Shown here: positions 1 through 8,485 of the stretch, piece after piece
Layout: each line of letters starts with the position of its first letter
Numbering within the stretch: the stretch's first letter is position 1
Assembly (NCBI RefSeq): GCF_018324385.1
Contig: NZ_AP019536.1
Span: 930,001 to 994,000, forward strand
DNA from: Ferrigenium kumadai
GTDB taxonomy: Bacteria > Pseudomonadota > Gammaproteobacteria > Burkholderiales > Gallionellaceae
DNA length: 64,000 nt
Direction of reading: 5' to 3'
The notes under the pieces: model-generated
Seen by the model: only the letters and a program-made list of their open reading frames with translations
Database searches by the model: none
Told to the model about the DNA's origin: nothing
Translations under genes and position numbers: made by a program

Positions 1-450
1 CTCATCATGGCCGTATTCCGCGCCTACCTCGAGGAAAGGGAAAACACCCTCCAGGCGCAGCAGGCAGAACTCAGGGAAACCGCCACGCCCATCACCGAGA
101 TATGGGATGGCGTGCTGACCCTGCCGATCATAGGCACGCTCGATTCGAACCGCACCATGCTGGTGATGGAAGCCTTGCTCAACCGCATCGCAAAAGACCA
201 CGCCAGGGCGGTGGTGATGGACCTGACCGGGGTGAAACGCATCGATTCGCAGGTCTCCCACCACCTGATCCAGATGGTTCGCGCTGTGCAGTTGATGGGC
301 TCGGACGCGATCGTCACCGGCATCCATCCCGAGATCGCCCGCGCGCTGGTCAGCCTGAACATCGACTTCAACAACATCACCACGCGCGCCAGCATGTCCG
401 ACGGGCTGAAAGAAGCGTTCTGCCGCATGGGAATCACGGTTTCACACTAA
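1..450 (+). CDS. STAS-domain protein, RsbR-like C-terminal part (5' end outside window)
   Basis: The reading frame is open to the window edge, so the gene probably starts upstream; the first internal ATG is at 7. The visible 147 residues hold a short helical, coiled-coil-like stretch followed by a STAS domain (about residues 28-140) with the RsbR-type lead-in ITEIWDGVLTLPIIGTLDS. In RsbR stressosome proteins a Thr in the DT motif after the LDLTGV strand is phosphorylated; here the matching segment reads MDLTGVKRIDSQVSHHL, with Ser at that place. It is followed without a gap by a second STAS gene, an arrangement like rsbR-rsbS. No RsbT kinase gene follows. Its role in partner-switching control is inferred from the family. 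Confidence 0.75.
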   Translation, partial: LIMAVFRAYLEERENTLQAQQAELRETATPITEIWDGVLTLPIIGTLDSNRTMLVMEALLNRIAKDHARAVVMDLTGVKRIDSQVSHHLIQMVRAVQLMGSDAIVTGIHPEIARALVSLNIDFNNITTRASMSDGLKEAFCRMGITVSH

Positions 451-795
451 ATGTCGATTCCTGGGTTGCATCTCACGCAGATCGGGCGTGGCGATTTCCT
501 GCTCGATCCTTCGAAAAGCCTGAATATCCGCGACAGCGACAGGCTGATCGAGGATATCGCCGCACATCTGCTGCAGGCGCGCGCCACGCGCCTGTATTAC
601 GACCTGTCCGACCTCTCGCTGATCGACCCTTTGTACTACGCATGGCTGGATGCGCTGGCCCGCGCGGTACAAGCCGTCAACGTCACGATGATATGCATCA
701 ACATGCAGCCCACCGCTGCCTTCGCCCTGTCGAAATTCCTGAAAAAGATGCCGTCATTCCAGACCGCCCTCGGCATCGAGAGCTGGCGGGAGTAA
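451..795 (+). CDS. Small STAS-domain protein, RsbS-like
   Basis: This 114-residue protein is a single STAS domain. Its start codon follows the upstream stop codon directly, so the two genes are very likely translationally coupled. The strand-loop-helix segment [19 protein letters not shown] corresponds to the RsbS segment IDSF, whose Ser is the phosphorylation target of RsbT in Bacillus. Here the position is Pro, so the usual phospho-switch residue is missing. The fold assignment rests on pattern similarity and size. It could act as a constitutive partner of the upstream RsbR-like protein, or have another scaffold role. Confidence 0.65.
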   Translation: MSIPGLHLTQIGRGDFLLDPSKSLNIRDSDRLIEDIAAHLLQARATRLYYDLSDLSLIDPLYYAWLDALARAVQAVNVTMICINMQPTAAFALSKFLKKMPSFQTALGIESWRE

Positions 796-853
796 GCTAC
801 CCCGTTTTGCGGTAAGATTCGGGCACTCCGTTACCAAATCCAAGGATAGTTTC

Positions 854-1777
854 ATGCAAGTGTTGCTTGCCAATCCGCGCGGCTTCTGCGCCGGCGTGGA
901 TCGTGCCATCACCATCGTCGAGCGCGCGCTGGCGTTGCACGGCGCCCCGGTCTATGTGCGCCATGAAGTGGTGCACAACCGCTTCGTGGTGGACAACTTG
1001 CGCAAGAAAGGCGCGGTGTTCATCGAAGACCTGGCCGACGTACCCCCGGGGAGCGTGCTGGTTTTCAGCGCGCACGGCGTGCCGCAATCCGTGCGGCACG
1101 AGGCAGAGGCGCGCGGCCTGACGGTCTTCGACGCGACCTGCCCGCTGGTGACCAAGGTTCACCTCGAGGTGAAGCGGCTGAGGGAACAGGGCAAGGAGAT
1201 CATCATGATCGGCCATGCCGGGCACCCGGAAGTGGAAGGCACCATGGGACAGGCCGAAGGCGGCATGTACCTGGTCGAGTCGCCGGAACAGGTGCAGACG
1301 CTGCGGGTGAGCGACGAGAACAACCTTGCCTACGTCACGCAGACCACGCTGTCGGTGGACGATGCCAGCGGCATCGTTGCCGCGCTCAGGGCGCGCTTCC
1401 CGAATATCACAGGGCCGAAGAAAGACGACATCTGCTATGCAACGCAGAACCGCCAGGATGCGGTGAAGCTGCTGGTCGGGCAATGCGATGTAGTGATCGT
1501 CGTCGGCTCGCCGAACAGCTCCAACTCCAACCGCCTGCGCGAAGTCGCCGCCAAGGTCGGCGTGCCCGCCTACCTGGTGGACGATGCCCGCGGCCTGCGG
1601 CCCGAGTGGTTCGCGGGCAAAGCGCGCGTCGGCGTCACTGCGGGAGCATCTGCGCCGGAGCTGCTGGTGCAGGACGTGGTTGCGCGTCTGCATGAGATGG
1701 GCGCGACCGAAGTCACCGAATTGCAGGGCATCGAAGAGAACGTGGTGTTCCCCATTCCCAAGGCGCTGCAAATCTGA
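854..1777 (+). CDS. ispH: 4-hydroxy-3-methylbut-2-enyl diphosphate reductase
   Basis: IspH (LytB) makes the last step of the MEP isoprenoid pathway, reducing HMBPP to isopentenyl and dimethylallyl diphosphate with a [4Fe-4S] cluster in the cytoplasm. The 307 residues match the usual length. The three cluster cysteines are visible at C12 ([12 protein letters not shown]), C96 ([11 protein letters not shown]) and C194 ([10 protein letters not shown]). Substrate-binding H41, H74 and H124 and catalytic E126 (GHPEVEG) are all in place. The stop codon overlaps the next start by one base (TGATG), so ispH and thiO are probably co-translated. Confidence 0.96.
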   Translation: MQVLLANPRGFCAGVDRAITIVERALALHGAPVYVRHEVVHNRFVVDNLRKKGAVFIEDLADVPPGSVLVFSAHGVPQSVRHEAEARGLTVFDATCPLVTKVHLEVKRLREQGKEIIMIGHAGHPEVEGTMGQAEGGMYLVESPEQVQTLRVSDENNLAYVTQTTLSVDDASGIVAALRARFPNITGPKKDDICYATQNRQDAVKLLVGQCDVVIVVGSPNSSNSNRLREVAAKVGVPAYLVDDARGLRPEWFAGKARVGVTAGASAPELLVQDVVARLHEMGATEVTELQGIEENVVFPIPKALQI

Positions 1778-2844
1778 TGTCCGACAGGTCTGATTTTCTC
1801 ATCGCCGGTGCCGGCGCGATCGGCCTGACCAGCGCGCTGTCCCTGCTGGAGGCCGGGTATCGCGTGACCGTGGCGGAGCGCGGTGAGGTAGGGCAGGAGG
1901 CCTCCTGGGCGGGGGGCGGCATCATGTCGCCGCTGTGTCCATGGGATTACCAGGAAGCCGTCAACCGCCTCGCACTGCGCGGCATGGGGATGCTGGGTGA
2001 CGCGGCGGCCCTGTTGCATGCCACTACCGGCATCGATCCCGAATACCAGCGCTGCGGCATGCTGCTGTTGCCTCCCTACCGCAAGGATGTTGCGGTGCAG
2101 TGGTGCGAGCAGCACCGCTTCCCCATGCAACTGGTCGAACTGGCCGATTACCTTCCCAAACAATACGGCGAAGGCCTGCTGCTGCCGGAGGTCGCGCAGG
2201 TGCGCAACCCGCGCCTGTTGCGCGCCTTGCGCCATCGCGTGGAAATGCTCGGCGGCACCATCCTCGAACACTGCGAGGTGAAAAAAATCGAGCTGATGGA
2301 GGGGCGCGTCGCCGCGCTGCAAACCTCGCGGGGCAGACTGGAAGCGGGGGGCTATGTCGTCACCGCCGGGGCATGGAGCAAGGTGCTGCTGGGTGAATAT
2401 GCGCTTAACCTCGATATCCGCCCGATACGCGGCCAGATGCTGCTGTTCAAGTTCGATGCGCCGCCGTTCCGTCAGATCCTGTTCAGGGACGGCCTGTACT
2501 TCATTCCGCGCCGCGATGGACACCTGCTGGTAGGCAGCACTCTGGAAGACGCCGGTTTCGACAAATCGGTCACGACCGAGGCGTTCGACGACATGATGCG
2601 GCAGGTACGCGAAATCTTCCCGGACTGGCAGGCCGAGCCGATCCGCCAGTGGGCGGGTTTCCGCCCCGGTTCGCCGGACAACGTCCCCACCATCGGGCGA
2701 CATCCGCAACTCGAAAATCTCTACGCCAACACCGGGCATTTCCGTTACGGCGTCACCATGTCGCTTGCCAGCGCGGAACTGCTGCGCAACGAGATCGAAG
2801 GTGAACCTCAACCGTTCGATACCAGCGTCTATCGTTGGCGATAG
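1777..2844 (+). CDS. thiO: Glycine oxidase ThiO (FAD-dependent)
   Basis: A FAD-dependent amine oxidase of the DAO family, 355 residues. The N-terminal dinucleotide-binding motif IAGAGAIGLTSALSLLEAG begins at about residue 9 and is followed by the ThiO-like segment GQEASWAGGGIMSPL. The C-terminal end carries the typical TGHFRYGVTMS FAD contact. ThiO oxidises glycine to the imine that provides the C2-N part of the thiazole ring of thiamine in aerobic bacteria. Other thi genes are not nearby and no TPP riboswitch is seen. A different small amino acid oxidase is possible but less likely. Confidence 0.85.
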   Translation: MSDRSDFLIAGAGAIGLTSALSLLEAGYRVTVAERGEVGQEASWAGGGIMSPLCPWDYQEAVNRLALRGMGMLGDAAALLHATTGIDPEYQRCGMLLLPPYRKDVAVQWCEQHRFPMQLVELADYLPKQYGEGLLLPEVAQVRNPRLLRALRHRVEMLGGTILEHCEVKKIELMEGRVAALQTSRGRLEAGGYVVTAGAWSKVLLGEYALNLDIRPIRGQMLLFKFDAPPFRQILFRDGLYFIPRRDGHLLVGSTLEDAGFDKSVTTEAFDDMMRQVREIFPDWQAEPIRQWAGFRPGSPDNVPTIGRHPQLENLYANTGHFRYGVTMSLASAELLRNEIEGEPQPFDTSVYRWR

Positions 2845-2863
2845 ACGCCGTCTCCCGTATAAT
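2835..2863 (+). promoter_or_regulatory. Sigma-70-type promoter of the tRNA-Thr gene
   Basis: A TTGGCG box at 2835-2840 and a perfect TATAAT at 2858-2863 are separated by 17 bases. The predicted start lies about 8 bases before the mature tRNA. The -35 box is inside the 3' end of thiO. Confidence 0.7.
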
Positions 2864-2877
2864 CACTCCTGTTTCGT

Positions 2878-2953
2878 GCCGGTGTAGCTCAGTTGGTAGA
2901 GCAACGCACTCGTAACGCGTAGGTCGGAGGTTCGATTCCTCTCCCCGGCACCA
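2878..2953 (+). tRNA. tRNA-Thr (anticodon CGT), CCA encoded
   Basis: A 76-base cloverleaf can be drawn by hand: acceptor 5' arm GCCGGTG, D-stem GCTC/GAGC, anticodon loop CTCGTAA, T-loop TTCGATT, 3' arm CCCCGGC, discriminator A and an encoded CCA. Two stem positions do not pair: U6 faces C67 in the acceptor stem, and A31 faces C39 at the base of the anticodon stem. The anticodon CGT reads ACG, which a UGU isoacceptor can normally also read, so this gene may be under weak constraint. A good promoter precedes it. Confidence 0.88.
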
Positions 2954-3038
2954 CCATCCAAACGCATCGTGGAGCACGATTCAGCTGCTCCAACCGTCTG
3001 TCCGGCACATGGCCCGGAGGATATCTACAGGGGGATGC

Positions 3039-4220
3039 ATGGCCTTGTCTCAACACCGTAACCGCACCGCGTTCTTCCGCTACCTTTCATGGGCGGCGGG
3101 CGCTGTCTTGCTGGTATTGGCGATCTGGTTCTTTTCGCGCCCCGATGCGCTTCCCGTGCAACTGGTCAAGGTCGAGCGCGGTGCCGTCGAGGCTACGGTG
3201 AGCAACACGCGCGCGGGCACGGTGAAGGCTTGCCGCCGCGCCAAGCTCGCTCCTCCTGCGGGCGGGCAGATCTCGCAAATGCGGGTGAAGAAGGGCGATC
3301 GGGTCAAGGCCGGCGACGTGCTGCTGGAACTGTGGGACGAGGACCTGCAGGCCCAGGAGCGACTGGCGGTGCAGCAGCTCGCAACGGCCGGCACGCGCGC
3401 CGACGAGGTGTGCACCCTCGCCGAGGTGAGCCGCAGGGATGCGGTGCGGGCGCGGCAGTTGCGCGAGCGCGGTTTCATCTCGCCGGAGGGTCTGGATCGT
3501 GCCGAGGCGGACGCGAATGCTAAGCAGTCTTCCTGCGCCTCGGCTCGCAGCGAGATCGGTCAGGCGCGTTCCCGCATTGCCGTGGCACGCGCGGGATTGC
3601 AGCGCATGGTGTTGCGTGCGCCGTTCGACGGCATCGTCGCCGACATCAGCGGCGAACTGGGTGAATATGCCACGCCATCGCCCCCGGGTATTCCCACGCC
3701 GCCTGCCATCGACCTGATCGACGACCGCTGCCTGTTCGTCAGCGCGCCCATCGACGAGGTTGATGCGGCGCAGGTGAAAGTGGGATTGCCCGCGCGCATC
3801 ACGCTGGATGCGATCAGGGGCAAATCGTTCGCGGGCAAGGTCAAGCGCATCGCCCCCTACGTGATCGACCTGGAGAAGCAGGCTCGCACCGTGGAAGTGG
3901 AAGTGGAGTTCAACGAACTCCCCCCCGACGTGGCATTGCTGGTGGGCTACAGCGCGGATGTGGAGATCGTGCACACCGTGCGCGACAAGGTGCTGCGCAT
4001 CCCGACGCAGACGCTGCTGGAGGGCAAGCGCGTGCTGCTCTATCGCCCCCTCGACGGCATGTTGTCTGAGCGTACGGTGCAGACCGGACTGAACAACTGG
4101 GAATATACCGAGATCACTTCCGGCCTGAAAGAAGGCGACCAGATCGTGCTGAGCCTCGACCAGGCGGGGGTGAAGGCCGGGGCGCGCGTGAAGCCGGAAG
4201 CACCCACGCCAGCGAAATGA
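3039..4220 (+). CDS. Periplasmic adaptor subunit of a MacAB-like exporter (HlyD/RND adaptor family)
   Basis: A membrane-fusion protein linking an inner-membrane ABC exporter to an outer-membrane channel. The frame can open at an ATG at 3009, but the ATG at 3039 is preferred because a GGGG ribosome site lies just upstream, giving about 393 residues. A single N-terminal membrane anchor (LSWAAGAVLLVLAIWFF) is followed by a lipoyl-like barrel-sandwich half (AGGQISQMRVKKGDRVKAGD), an alpha-hairpin rich in Ala, Arg and Cys, the second half (VLRAPFDGIVADI) and a beta-barrel domain. It overlaps the ATPase gene by 4 bases (ATGA), so the two are one operon. Substrate unknown; macrolides, peptides or lipoproteins are family possibilities. 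Confidence 0.85.
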   Translation: MALSQHRNRTAFFRYLSWAAGAVLLVLAIWFFSRPDALPVQLVKVERGAVEATVSNTRAGTVKACRRAKLAPPAGGQISQMRVKKGDRVKAGDVLLELWDEDLQAQERLAVQQLATAGTRADEVCTLAEVSRRDAVRARQLRERGFISPEGLDRAEADANAKQSSCASARSEIGQARSRIAVARAGLQRMVLRAPFDGIVADISGELGEYATPSPPGIPTPPAIDLIDDRCLFVSAPIDEVDAAQVKVGLPARITLDAIRGKSFAGKVKRIAPYVIDLEKQARTVEVEVEFNELPPDVALLVGYSADVEIVHTVRDKVLRIPTQTLLEGKRVLLYRPLDGMLSERTVQTGLNNWEYTEITSGLKEGDQIVLSLDQAGVKAGARVKPEAPTPAK

Positions 4221-4897
4221 TCGAACTGCAAAACGTCAGCCGCATCTTCACCGTCGGTGACCAACAGGTCTCCGCCTTGCGCGAGATCAACCTGCAACTG
4301 GGTGGCGGCGAATACGTTTCCATCATGGGGCCGTCCGGCTCCGGCAAATCCACACTGCTCAACCTGATCGGCCTGCTCGACCGCCCGACCTCCGGCGATT
4401 ACCGCCTCGACGGCGGCAATGTCACGGAGCTGAGCGACGAGGAGCAGGCACGCGTACGCCGCGAAAAGATCGGCTTCGTGTTCCAGTCGTTCCATCTGGT
4501 GCCGCGCCTGACCGCGGCGATGAACATCGAACTGCCGCTGATCCTCGCGGGCGTCGATGCCGAGGAGCGCAAGGCACGCGTGCGGCAGCTGCTGGAGAAC
4601 TACGGCTTGGCCGATCGCGCCGACCACCGTCCAGACCAGCTTTCCGGCGGGCAGCGCCAGCGCGTGGCGATCGCGCGCGCCACGGTGATGCAGCCCAGCG
4701 TGCTGCTGGCCGACGAGCCGACCGGCAACCTTGATCGCACCACCGGCTGGGAGGTGCTGAAACTCCTGGAGCAACTGGTCGAGCGCAACATCACGCTGGT
4801 CATCGTCACCCACGATGCGGAGATCGGCGCGCGTGCCAAACGGCAGTTGCATATGCTGGACGGACGCATCCTTTCCGACGATCAGCGCGCGCCATGA
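4217..4897 (+). CDS. ABC transporter ATP-binding protein, MacB/LolD-type
   Basis: A 226-residue stand-alone ATPase of the MacB/LolD/FtsE group. Walker A is GPSGSGKST (about residues 37-45), the ABC signature is LSGGQRQRVAIARA and Walker B is VLLADEPTGNLD. It overlaps the adaptor gene upstream and the first permease gene downstream by 4 bases each (ATGA), showing tight translational coupling. In MacB of E. coli this domain is fused to the permease; here ATPase and permease are separate genes. Confidence 0.92.
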   Translation: MIELQNVSRIFTVGDQQVSALREINLQLGGGEYVSIMGPSGSGKSTLLNLIGLLDRPTSGDYRLDGGNVTELSDEEQARVRREKIGFVFQSFHLVPRLTAAMNIELPLILAGVDAEERKARVRQLLENYGLADRADHRPDQLSGGQRQRVAIARATVMQPSVLLADEPTGNLDRTTGWEVLKLLEQLVERNITLVIVTHDAEIGARAKRQLHMLDGRILSDDQRAP

Positions 4898-6102
4898 AAC
4901 CGGCCGACACGCTGCAGTTCGCCTCCCTCAGCCTGCGCAGCAGCCCGACCCGCACGCTCTTGATGATCCTCGCCATGTCCATCGGCGTGGCGGCCGTCGT
5001 CGTCCTCACCGCGCTGGGCGAGGGTGCGCGCCGCTACGTGGTGGGCCAGTTCTCATCGCTCGGTACCAATCTGGTGATCGTGCTGCCGGGACGCACCGAG
5101 ACCGCAGGCATCGGCCCCGGCATGCTGCTCGGCCAGGTTCCGCGCGAGATCACGCTCGACGATGCCCAGGCCTTGTTGCGCAGCCGCGCCGTCAAACGCA
5201 TCGCGCCGCTGACCGTCGGTTCCGCCACGCTTTCGCGCGGCGCGCTGAACCGCGAAGTGGTCGTGCTCGGCTCCACCTCGAACCTGCTCGAAGTGCGGCA
5301 TATGAGCATGGGCGTGGGCAAGTTCCTGCCGGCGGGCGACATCAACGAAAGCGCTTCGGTGTGCGTGCTGGGCAACCAGATGAAGCGCGAGCTGTTCGGC
5401 AACGAGCCCGCGATCGGGCAGTGGGTGCGGCTCGGCGACCGGCGCTTCCGCGTCATCGGCGTGCTGGCAGAGCAGGGGGAGTCCATGGGTATGCGGACCG
5501 ACGAACTGGTCATCATCCCGGTTGCCTCGGCGCACATGCTGTTCAACACCTCGGGCCTGTTCCGCGTCCTCATCGAGGCGAAGAGCCGCGACTCCATCGA
5601 GCAGGCCAAACGCGATGCAGAGCAGATCATGTTCCAGCGCCACGGCGGCGAGAAGGACGTCACGGTGATCACGCAGGACGCGGTGCTCGCCACCTTCGAC
5701 CGCATCCTGCGCGCGCTGACGCTGGCGGTGGGCGGCATCGCCGCGATCAGCCTCGCGGTGGCGGGAGTGCTGATCATGAACGTGATGCTGATTGCCGTCG
5801 CGCAACGCGTCAAGGAGATCGGCCTGCTCAAGGCACTGGGCGCGCCGGCCAGGCAGATACGCAACCTGTTCTTCGCCGAGGCGGCGCTGCTGTCCAGTAT
5901 GGGTAGCGTGGCCGGCGTGGCGCTGGGTTATGCGGGCAGCACGGTAATCGCCCAGATCTATCCGGTGCTGCCGGTCAGTCCGCCCTGGTGGGCGGTGCTC
6001 GCGGCGTGCGGCACGGCGCTGGGAACGGGCATCCTGTTCAGCGTGTGGCCGGCGCGGCGCGCGGCGCGGCTCGATCCGGTGGCGGCACTGGCCGGGAGGT
6101 AA
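4894..6102 (+). CDS. MacB-like ABC permease (FtsX/MacB_PCD family), copy 1
   Basis: A 402-residue type VII ABC permease. An N-terminal transmembrane helix (SPTRTLLMILAMSIGVAAVV) is followed by a large periplasmic MacB_PCD-type domain (about residues 45-270) and three C-terminal helices of the FtsX domain, with the coupling segment VAQRVKEIGLLKALGAPARQ. These mechanotransmission permeases move substrate in the periplasm rather than across the membrane. The next gene is a second permease of the same family, so the transporter may be a heterodimer. Start fixed by the ATGA overlap with the ATPase gene. Confidence 0.88.
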   Translation: MKPADTLQFASLSLRSSPTRTLLMILAMSIGVAAVVVLTALGEGARRYVVGQFSSLGTNLVIVLPGRTETAGIGPGMLLGQVPREITLDDAQALLRSRAVKRIAPLTVGSATLSRGALNREVVVLGSTSNLLEVRHMSMGVGKFLPAGDINESASVCVLGNQMKRELFGNEPAIGQWVRLGDRRFRVIGVLAEQGESMGMRTDELVIIPVASAHMLFNTSGLFRVLIEAKSRDSIEQAKRDAEQIMFQRHGGEKDVTVITQDAVLATFDRILRALTLAVGGIAAISLAVAGVLIMNVMLIAVAQRVKEIGLLKALGAPARQIRNLFFAEAALLSSMGSVAGVALGYAGSTVIAQIYPVLPVSPPWWAVLAACGTALGTGILFSVWPARRAARLDPVAALAGR

Positions 6103-6108
6103 GAGGCG

Positions 6109-7308
6109 ATGTTCTTGCGCGACCTGATCAACCTCACCGCCTCCAGCTTCCTCGCCTACCGGCTGCGCAGCTTCCTCACGGGGCTGGGCATCGCCATCGG
6201 CATCGCGGCGGTGATCCTGCTCACTTCCATCGGCGAGGGTCTGCACCAGTTCGTGCTGGCCGAATTCTCGCAATTCGGCACCAATATCATCTCCATCCAG
6301 CCGGGAAAGACGCAGGTGCAGGGCAGCAACGTCGGCGTCATCAGTTCGGTCAGGCAGCTGTCGCTGGAGGATGCGGATTCGTTGCGGGGCTTGCCCTATG
6401 TCGAGAACGTCAATCCCAGCGTGATGGGCAATGCCGAAGTGCGCGCCAACGGCAAGACGCGGCGCATCACGGTGTTCGGCGAAGGACGCAACTTTGCGCA
6501 AGCCTTCACCATGAAGGTGCAGAGCGGCAGCTTCTGGCCCGACGAGGACAACGAGCAGGCGCGCGCCCTGGTCGTGCTCGGGGCCAAGGTGCGTCAGGAA
6601 CTGTTCGCCGGGCAGAACCCGTTGGGACAATATCTGCGCGTGGGCGGCCAGCGCTATCGCGTCATCGGCGTGATGGAACCGAAAGGGCAGGTGCTCGGCC
6701 TCGATCTCGACGACACGGTGTTCATTCCCGCCGCGCGCGCGATGGAGCTGCTCAACCGGCCGGGACTGATCGAAGTGCAGGTGAGCTACCGCGCCGATGT
6801 GAATGTGAACACGGTGATACGTCTCATCACAGAGCGTCTGAAGGAGCGGCACGGGCGCGAAGACTTCACCATCATCTCGCAGGAGGAGGCGCTCGAAGTG
6901 CTGGGCTCGGTGCTCGACGTCATCACCTTCGCCGTCGGCGCACTGGGCGGCATCTCCCTGCTGGTCGGTTCGGTCGGCATCCTCACCATCATGACCATGG
7001 CGGTCACCGAGCGCACCGCCGAGATCGGCCTGCTGCGCGCGCTGGGCGCGAAGAAGAAGCAGGTGCTGACGCTATTCCTGGGTGAGGCGATCCTGCTGTC
7101 CGCGCTGGGCGGCCTTGCCGGGCTGGCCCTCGGCGCCGGCATCGCGCAGGGACTGCACCTCATTTTCCCGGCCCTGCCGGTGCATACGCCCTGGTTATAC
7201 GCCGCGCTCGCCGAACTGACTGCAGTCAGCATCGGCCTGGCTGCGGGCGTGGTGCCCGCGATGCGCGCGGCGAGGCTCGACCCAGTGGAGGCCCTGCATG
7301 CCGAATGA
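6109..7308 (+). CDS. MacB-like ABC permease (FtsX/MacB_PCD family), copy 2
   Basis: A 399-residue paralogue of the preceding permease with the same plan: one N-terminal helix (FLTGLGIAIGIAAVILLTSI), a periplasmic domain and three C-terminal helices with the segment VTERTAEIGLLRALGAKKKQ. It starts 6 bases after copy 1 with an AAGAGG ribosome site. The first helix and periplasmic region have clearly diverged from copy 1, which suggests an old duplication and a heterodimer. Its end overlaps earP by 11 bases, so transcription may run on into earP-efp. Confidence 0.88.
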   Translation: MFLRDLINLTASSFLAYRLRSFLTGLGIAIGIAAVILLTSIGEGLHQFVLAEFSQFGTNIISIQPGKTQVQGSNVGVISSVRQLSLEDADSLRGLPYVENVNPSVMGNAEVRANGKTRRITVFGEGRNFAQAFTMKVQSGSFWPDEDNEQARALVVLGAKVRQELFAGQNPLGQYLRVGGQRYRVIGVMEPKGQVLGLDLDDTVFIPAARAMELLNRPGLIEVQVSYRADVNVNTVIRLITERLKERHGREDFTIISQEEALEVLGSVLDVITFAVGALGGISLLVGSVGILTIMTMAVTERTAEIGLLRALGAKKKQVLTLFLGEAILLSALGGLAGLALGAGIAQGLHLIFPALPVHTPWLYAALAELTAVSIGLAAGVVPAMRAARLDPVEALHAE

Positions 7309-8482
7309 GAACAAACTGCCGCGCAGCGGCGACATCTTCTGCAACGTCATCGACAACTACGGCGACATCGGCGTGACCTGGCGGCTTTCGCGCCAGTTGG
7401 CGAACGAGCAGGGCCTGAGCGTGCGGCTGTGGGTGGACGATCTCGCCAGCTTCGCCAAGCTGTGTCCCGAGGCCGATGCGGCGCAGGACAGCCAGCGCTG
7501 CCGCGGCGTGGAAGTGCGGCGGTGGCGCGAACCCTTCCCCGAAGTGCAACCTGCCGAACTGGTGATCGAAGCCTTCGGCTGCAAATTGCCGCAAAGCTAT
7601 GTCGAAGCGATGGCGGCGACGGCCGAGCAACCCGTGTGGATCAACCTCGAGTACCTCACCGCCGAGGACTGGGCCGAGGGCTGCCACGGCTTGCCCTCGC
7701 CGCATCCCAGCCTGCCGCTGACCAAATACTTCTTCTTTCCCGGCTTCACCCGGCAGACCGGCGGCCTGCTGCTGGAGCGCGACCTGCTGGCCCGGCGCGA
7801 CGCATTCCAGGCAGATCCCGCGCGGCAGCGGGCGTACTGGCAGTCGCTCGGCCTGGACATGCCGGAGGCGGGCACGCTCAAGGTATCGCTGTTTGGCTAC
7901 GAGAACGCCGCGCTGGGAGGGCTGTTCGATGCCTGGGCGGCATCCGCCCAGCCGGTGCTGTGCCTGGTGCCGGAAGGGCGCATCCTGCCGCAGGTCGGGC
8001 AATACTTCGGCGACGCCGCACCATGCGCCGGCAGCGGCTATCAGCGCGGCAATCTGAGGGTGTGCGTGCTGCCGTTCGTCGAACAGGAACGTTACGATGA
8101 ACTCTTGTGGGCCTGCGATGTCAATTGCGTCCGTGGTGAGGACTCCTGCGTACGGGCACAATGGGCATCGCGCCCGTTCGTATGGCAGATCTATCCGCAG
8201 CACGACGCGGTGCATTGGGACAAGCTGCAGGCCTTCCTGAAGCTCTATCTGGCGCCGCTCAGTCCCGCTGCAAGCCAGGCAGTACAAGGCTTGTGGCGGG
8301 AATGGAACGACGAAGGTATGGCAGGGCAGGCCTGGCCTGCGTTCGCGGCGGTCCGCGATGAACTGGACCGCCGCGCGCAAGACTGGGCAAGGCTTCTGGC
8401 GGGCAATAATCTGGCGTTGAATTTACTGGATTTTTCTGGGGAAATCGGTAAAATGCGCGCCTTCAAAATTGAGGGGCAGTAA
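7298..8482 (+). CDS. earP: EF-P arginine rhamnosyltransferase EarP
   Basis: EarP (formerly DUF2331) transfers rhamnose from dTDP-rhamnose to Arg32 of elongation factor P, an activation route of many betaproteobacteria and some gammaproteobacteria. The 394 residues carry the diagnostic N-terminal motif FCNVIDNYGDIGVTWRLSRQ, whose aspartates belong to the active site, and a C-terminal nucleotide-sugar region (CDVNCVRGEDSCVRAQWASR). It sits 3 bases before efp. The EF-P gene next door has Arg at position 32, which independently supports the call. It overlaps the upstream permease gene by 11 bases. Confidence 0.95.
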   Translation: MPNENKLPRSGDIFCNVIDNYGDIGVTWRLSRQLANEQGLSVRLWVDDLASFAKLCPEADAAQDSQRCRGVEVRRWREPFPEVQPAELVIEAFGCKLPQSYVEAMAATAEQPVWINLEYLTAEDWAEGCHGLPSPHPSLPLTKYFFFPGFTRQTGGLLLERDLLARRDAFQADPARQRAYWQSLGLDMPEAGTLKVSLFGYENAALGGLFDAWAASAQPVLCLVPEGRILPQVGQYFGDAAPCAGSGYQRGNLRVCVLPFVEQERYDELLWACDVNCVRGEDSCVRAQWASRPFVWQIYPQHDAVHWDKLQAFLKLYLAPLSPAASQAVQGLWREWNDEGMAGQAWPAFAAVRDELDRRAQDWARLLAGNNLALNLLDFSGEIGKMRAFKIEGQ

Positions 8483-8485
8483 AAC

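Noticed and set aside
2753..2977. Reverse-strand frame across the tRNA-Thr gene
   Set aside because: It contains the GEESNLRPTRYE-like sequence typical of false proteins translated antisense to a tRNA gene.
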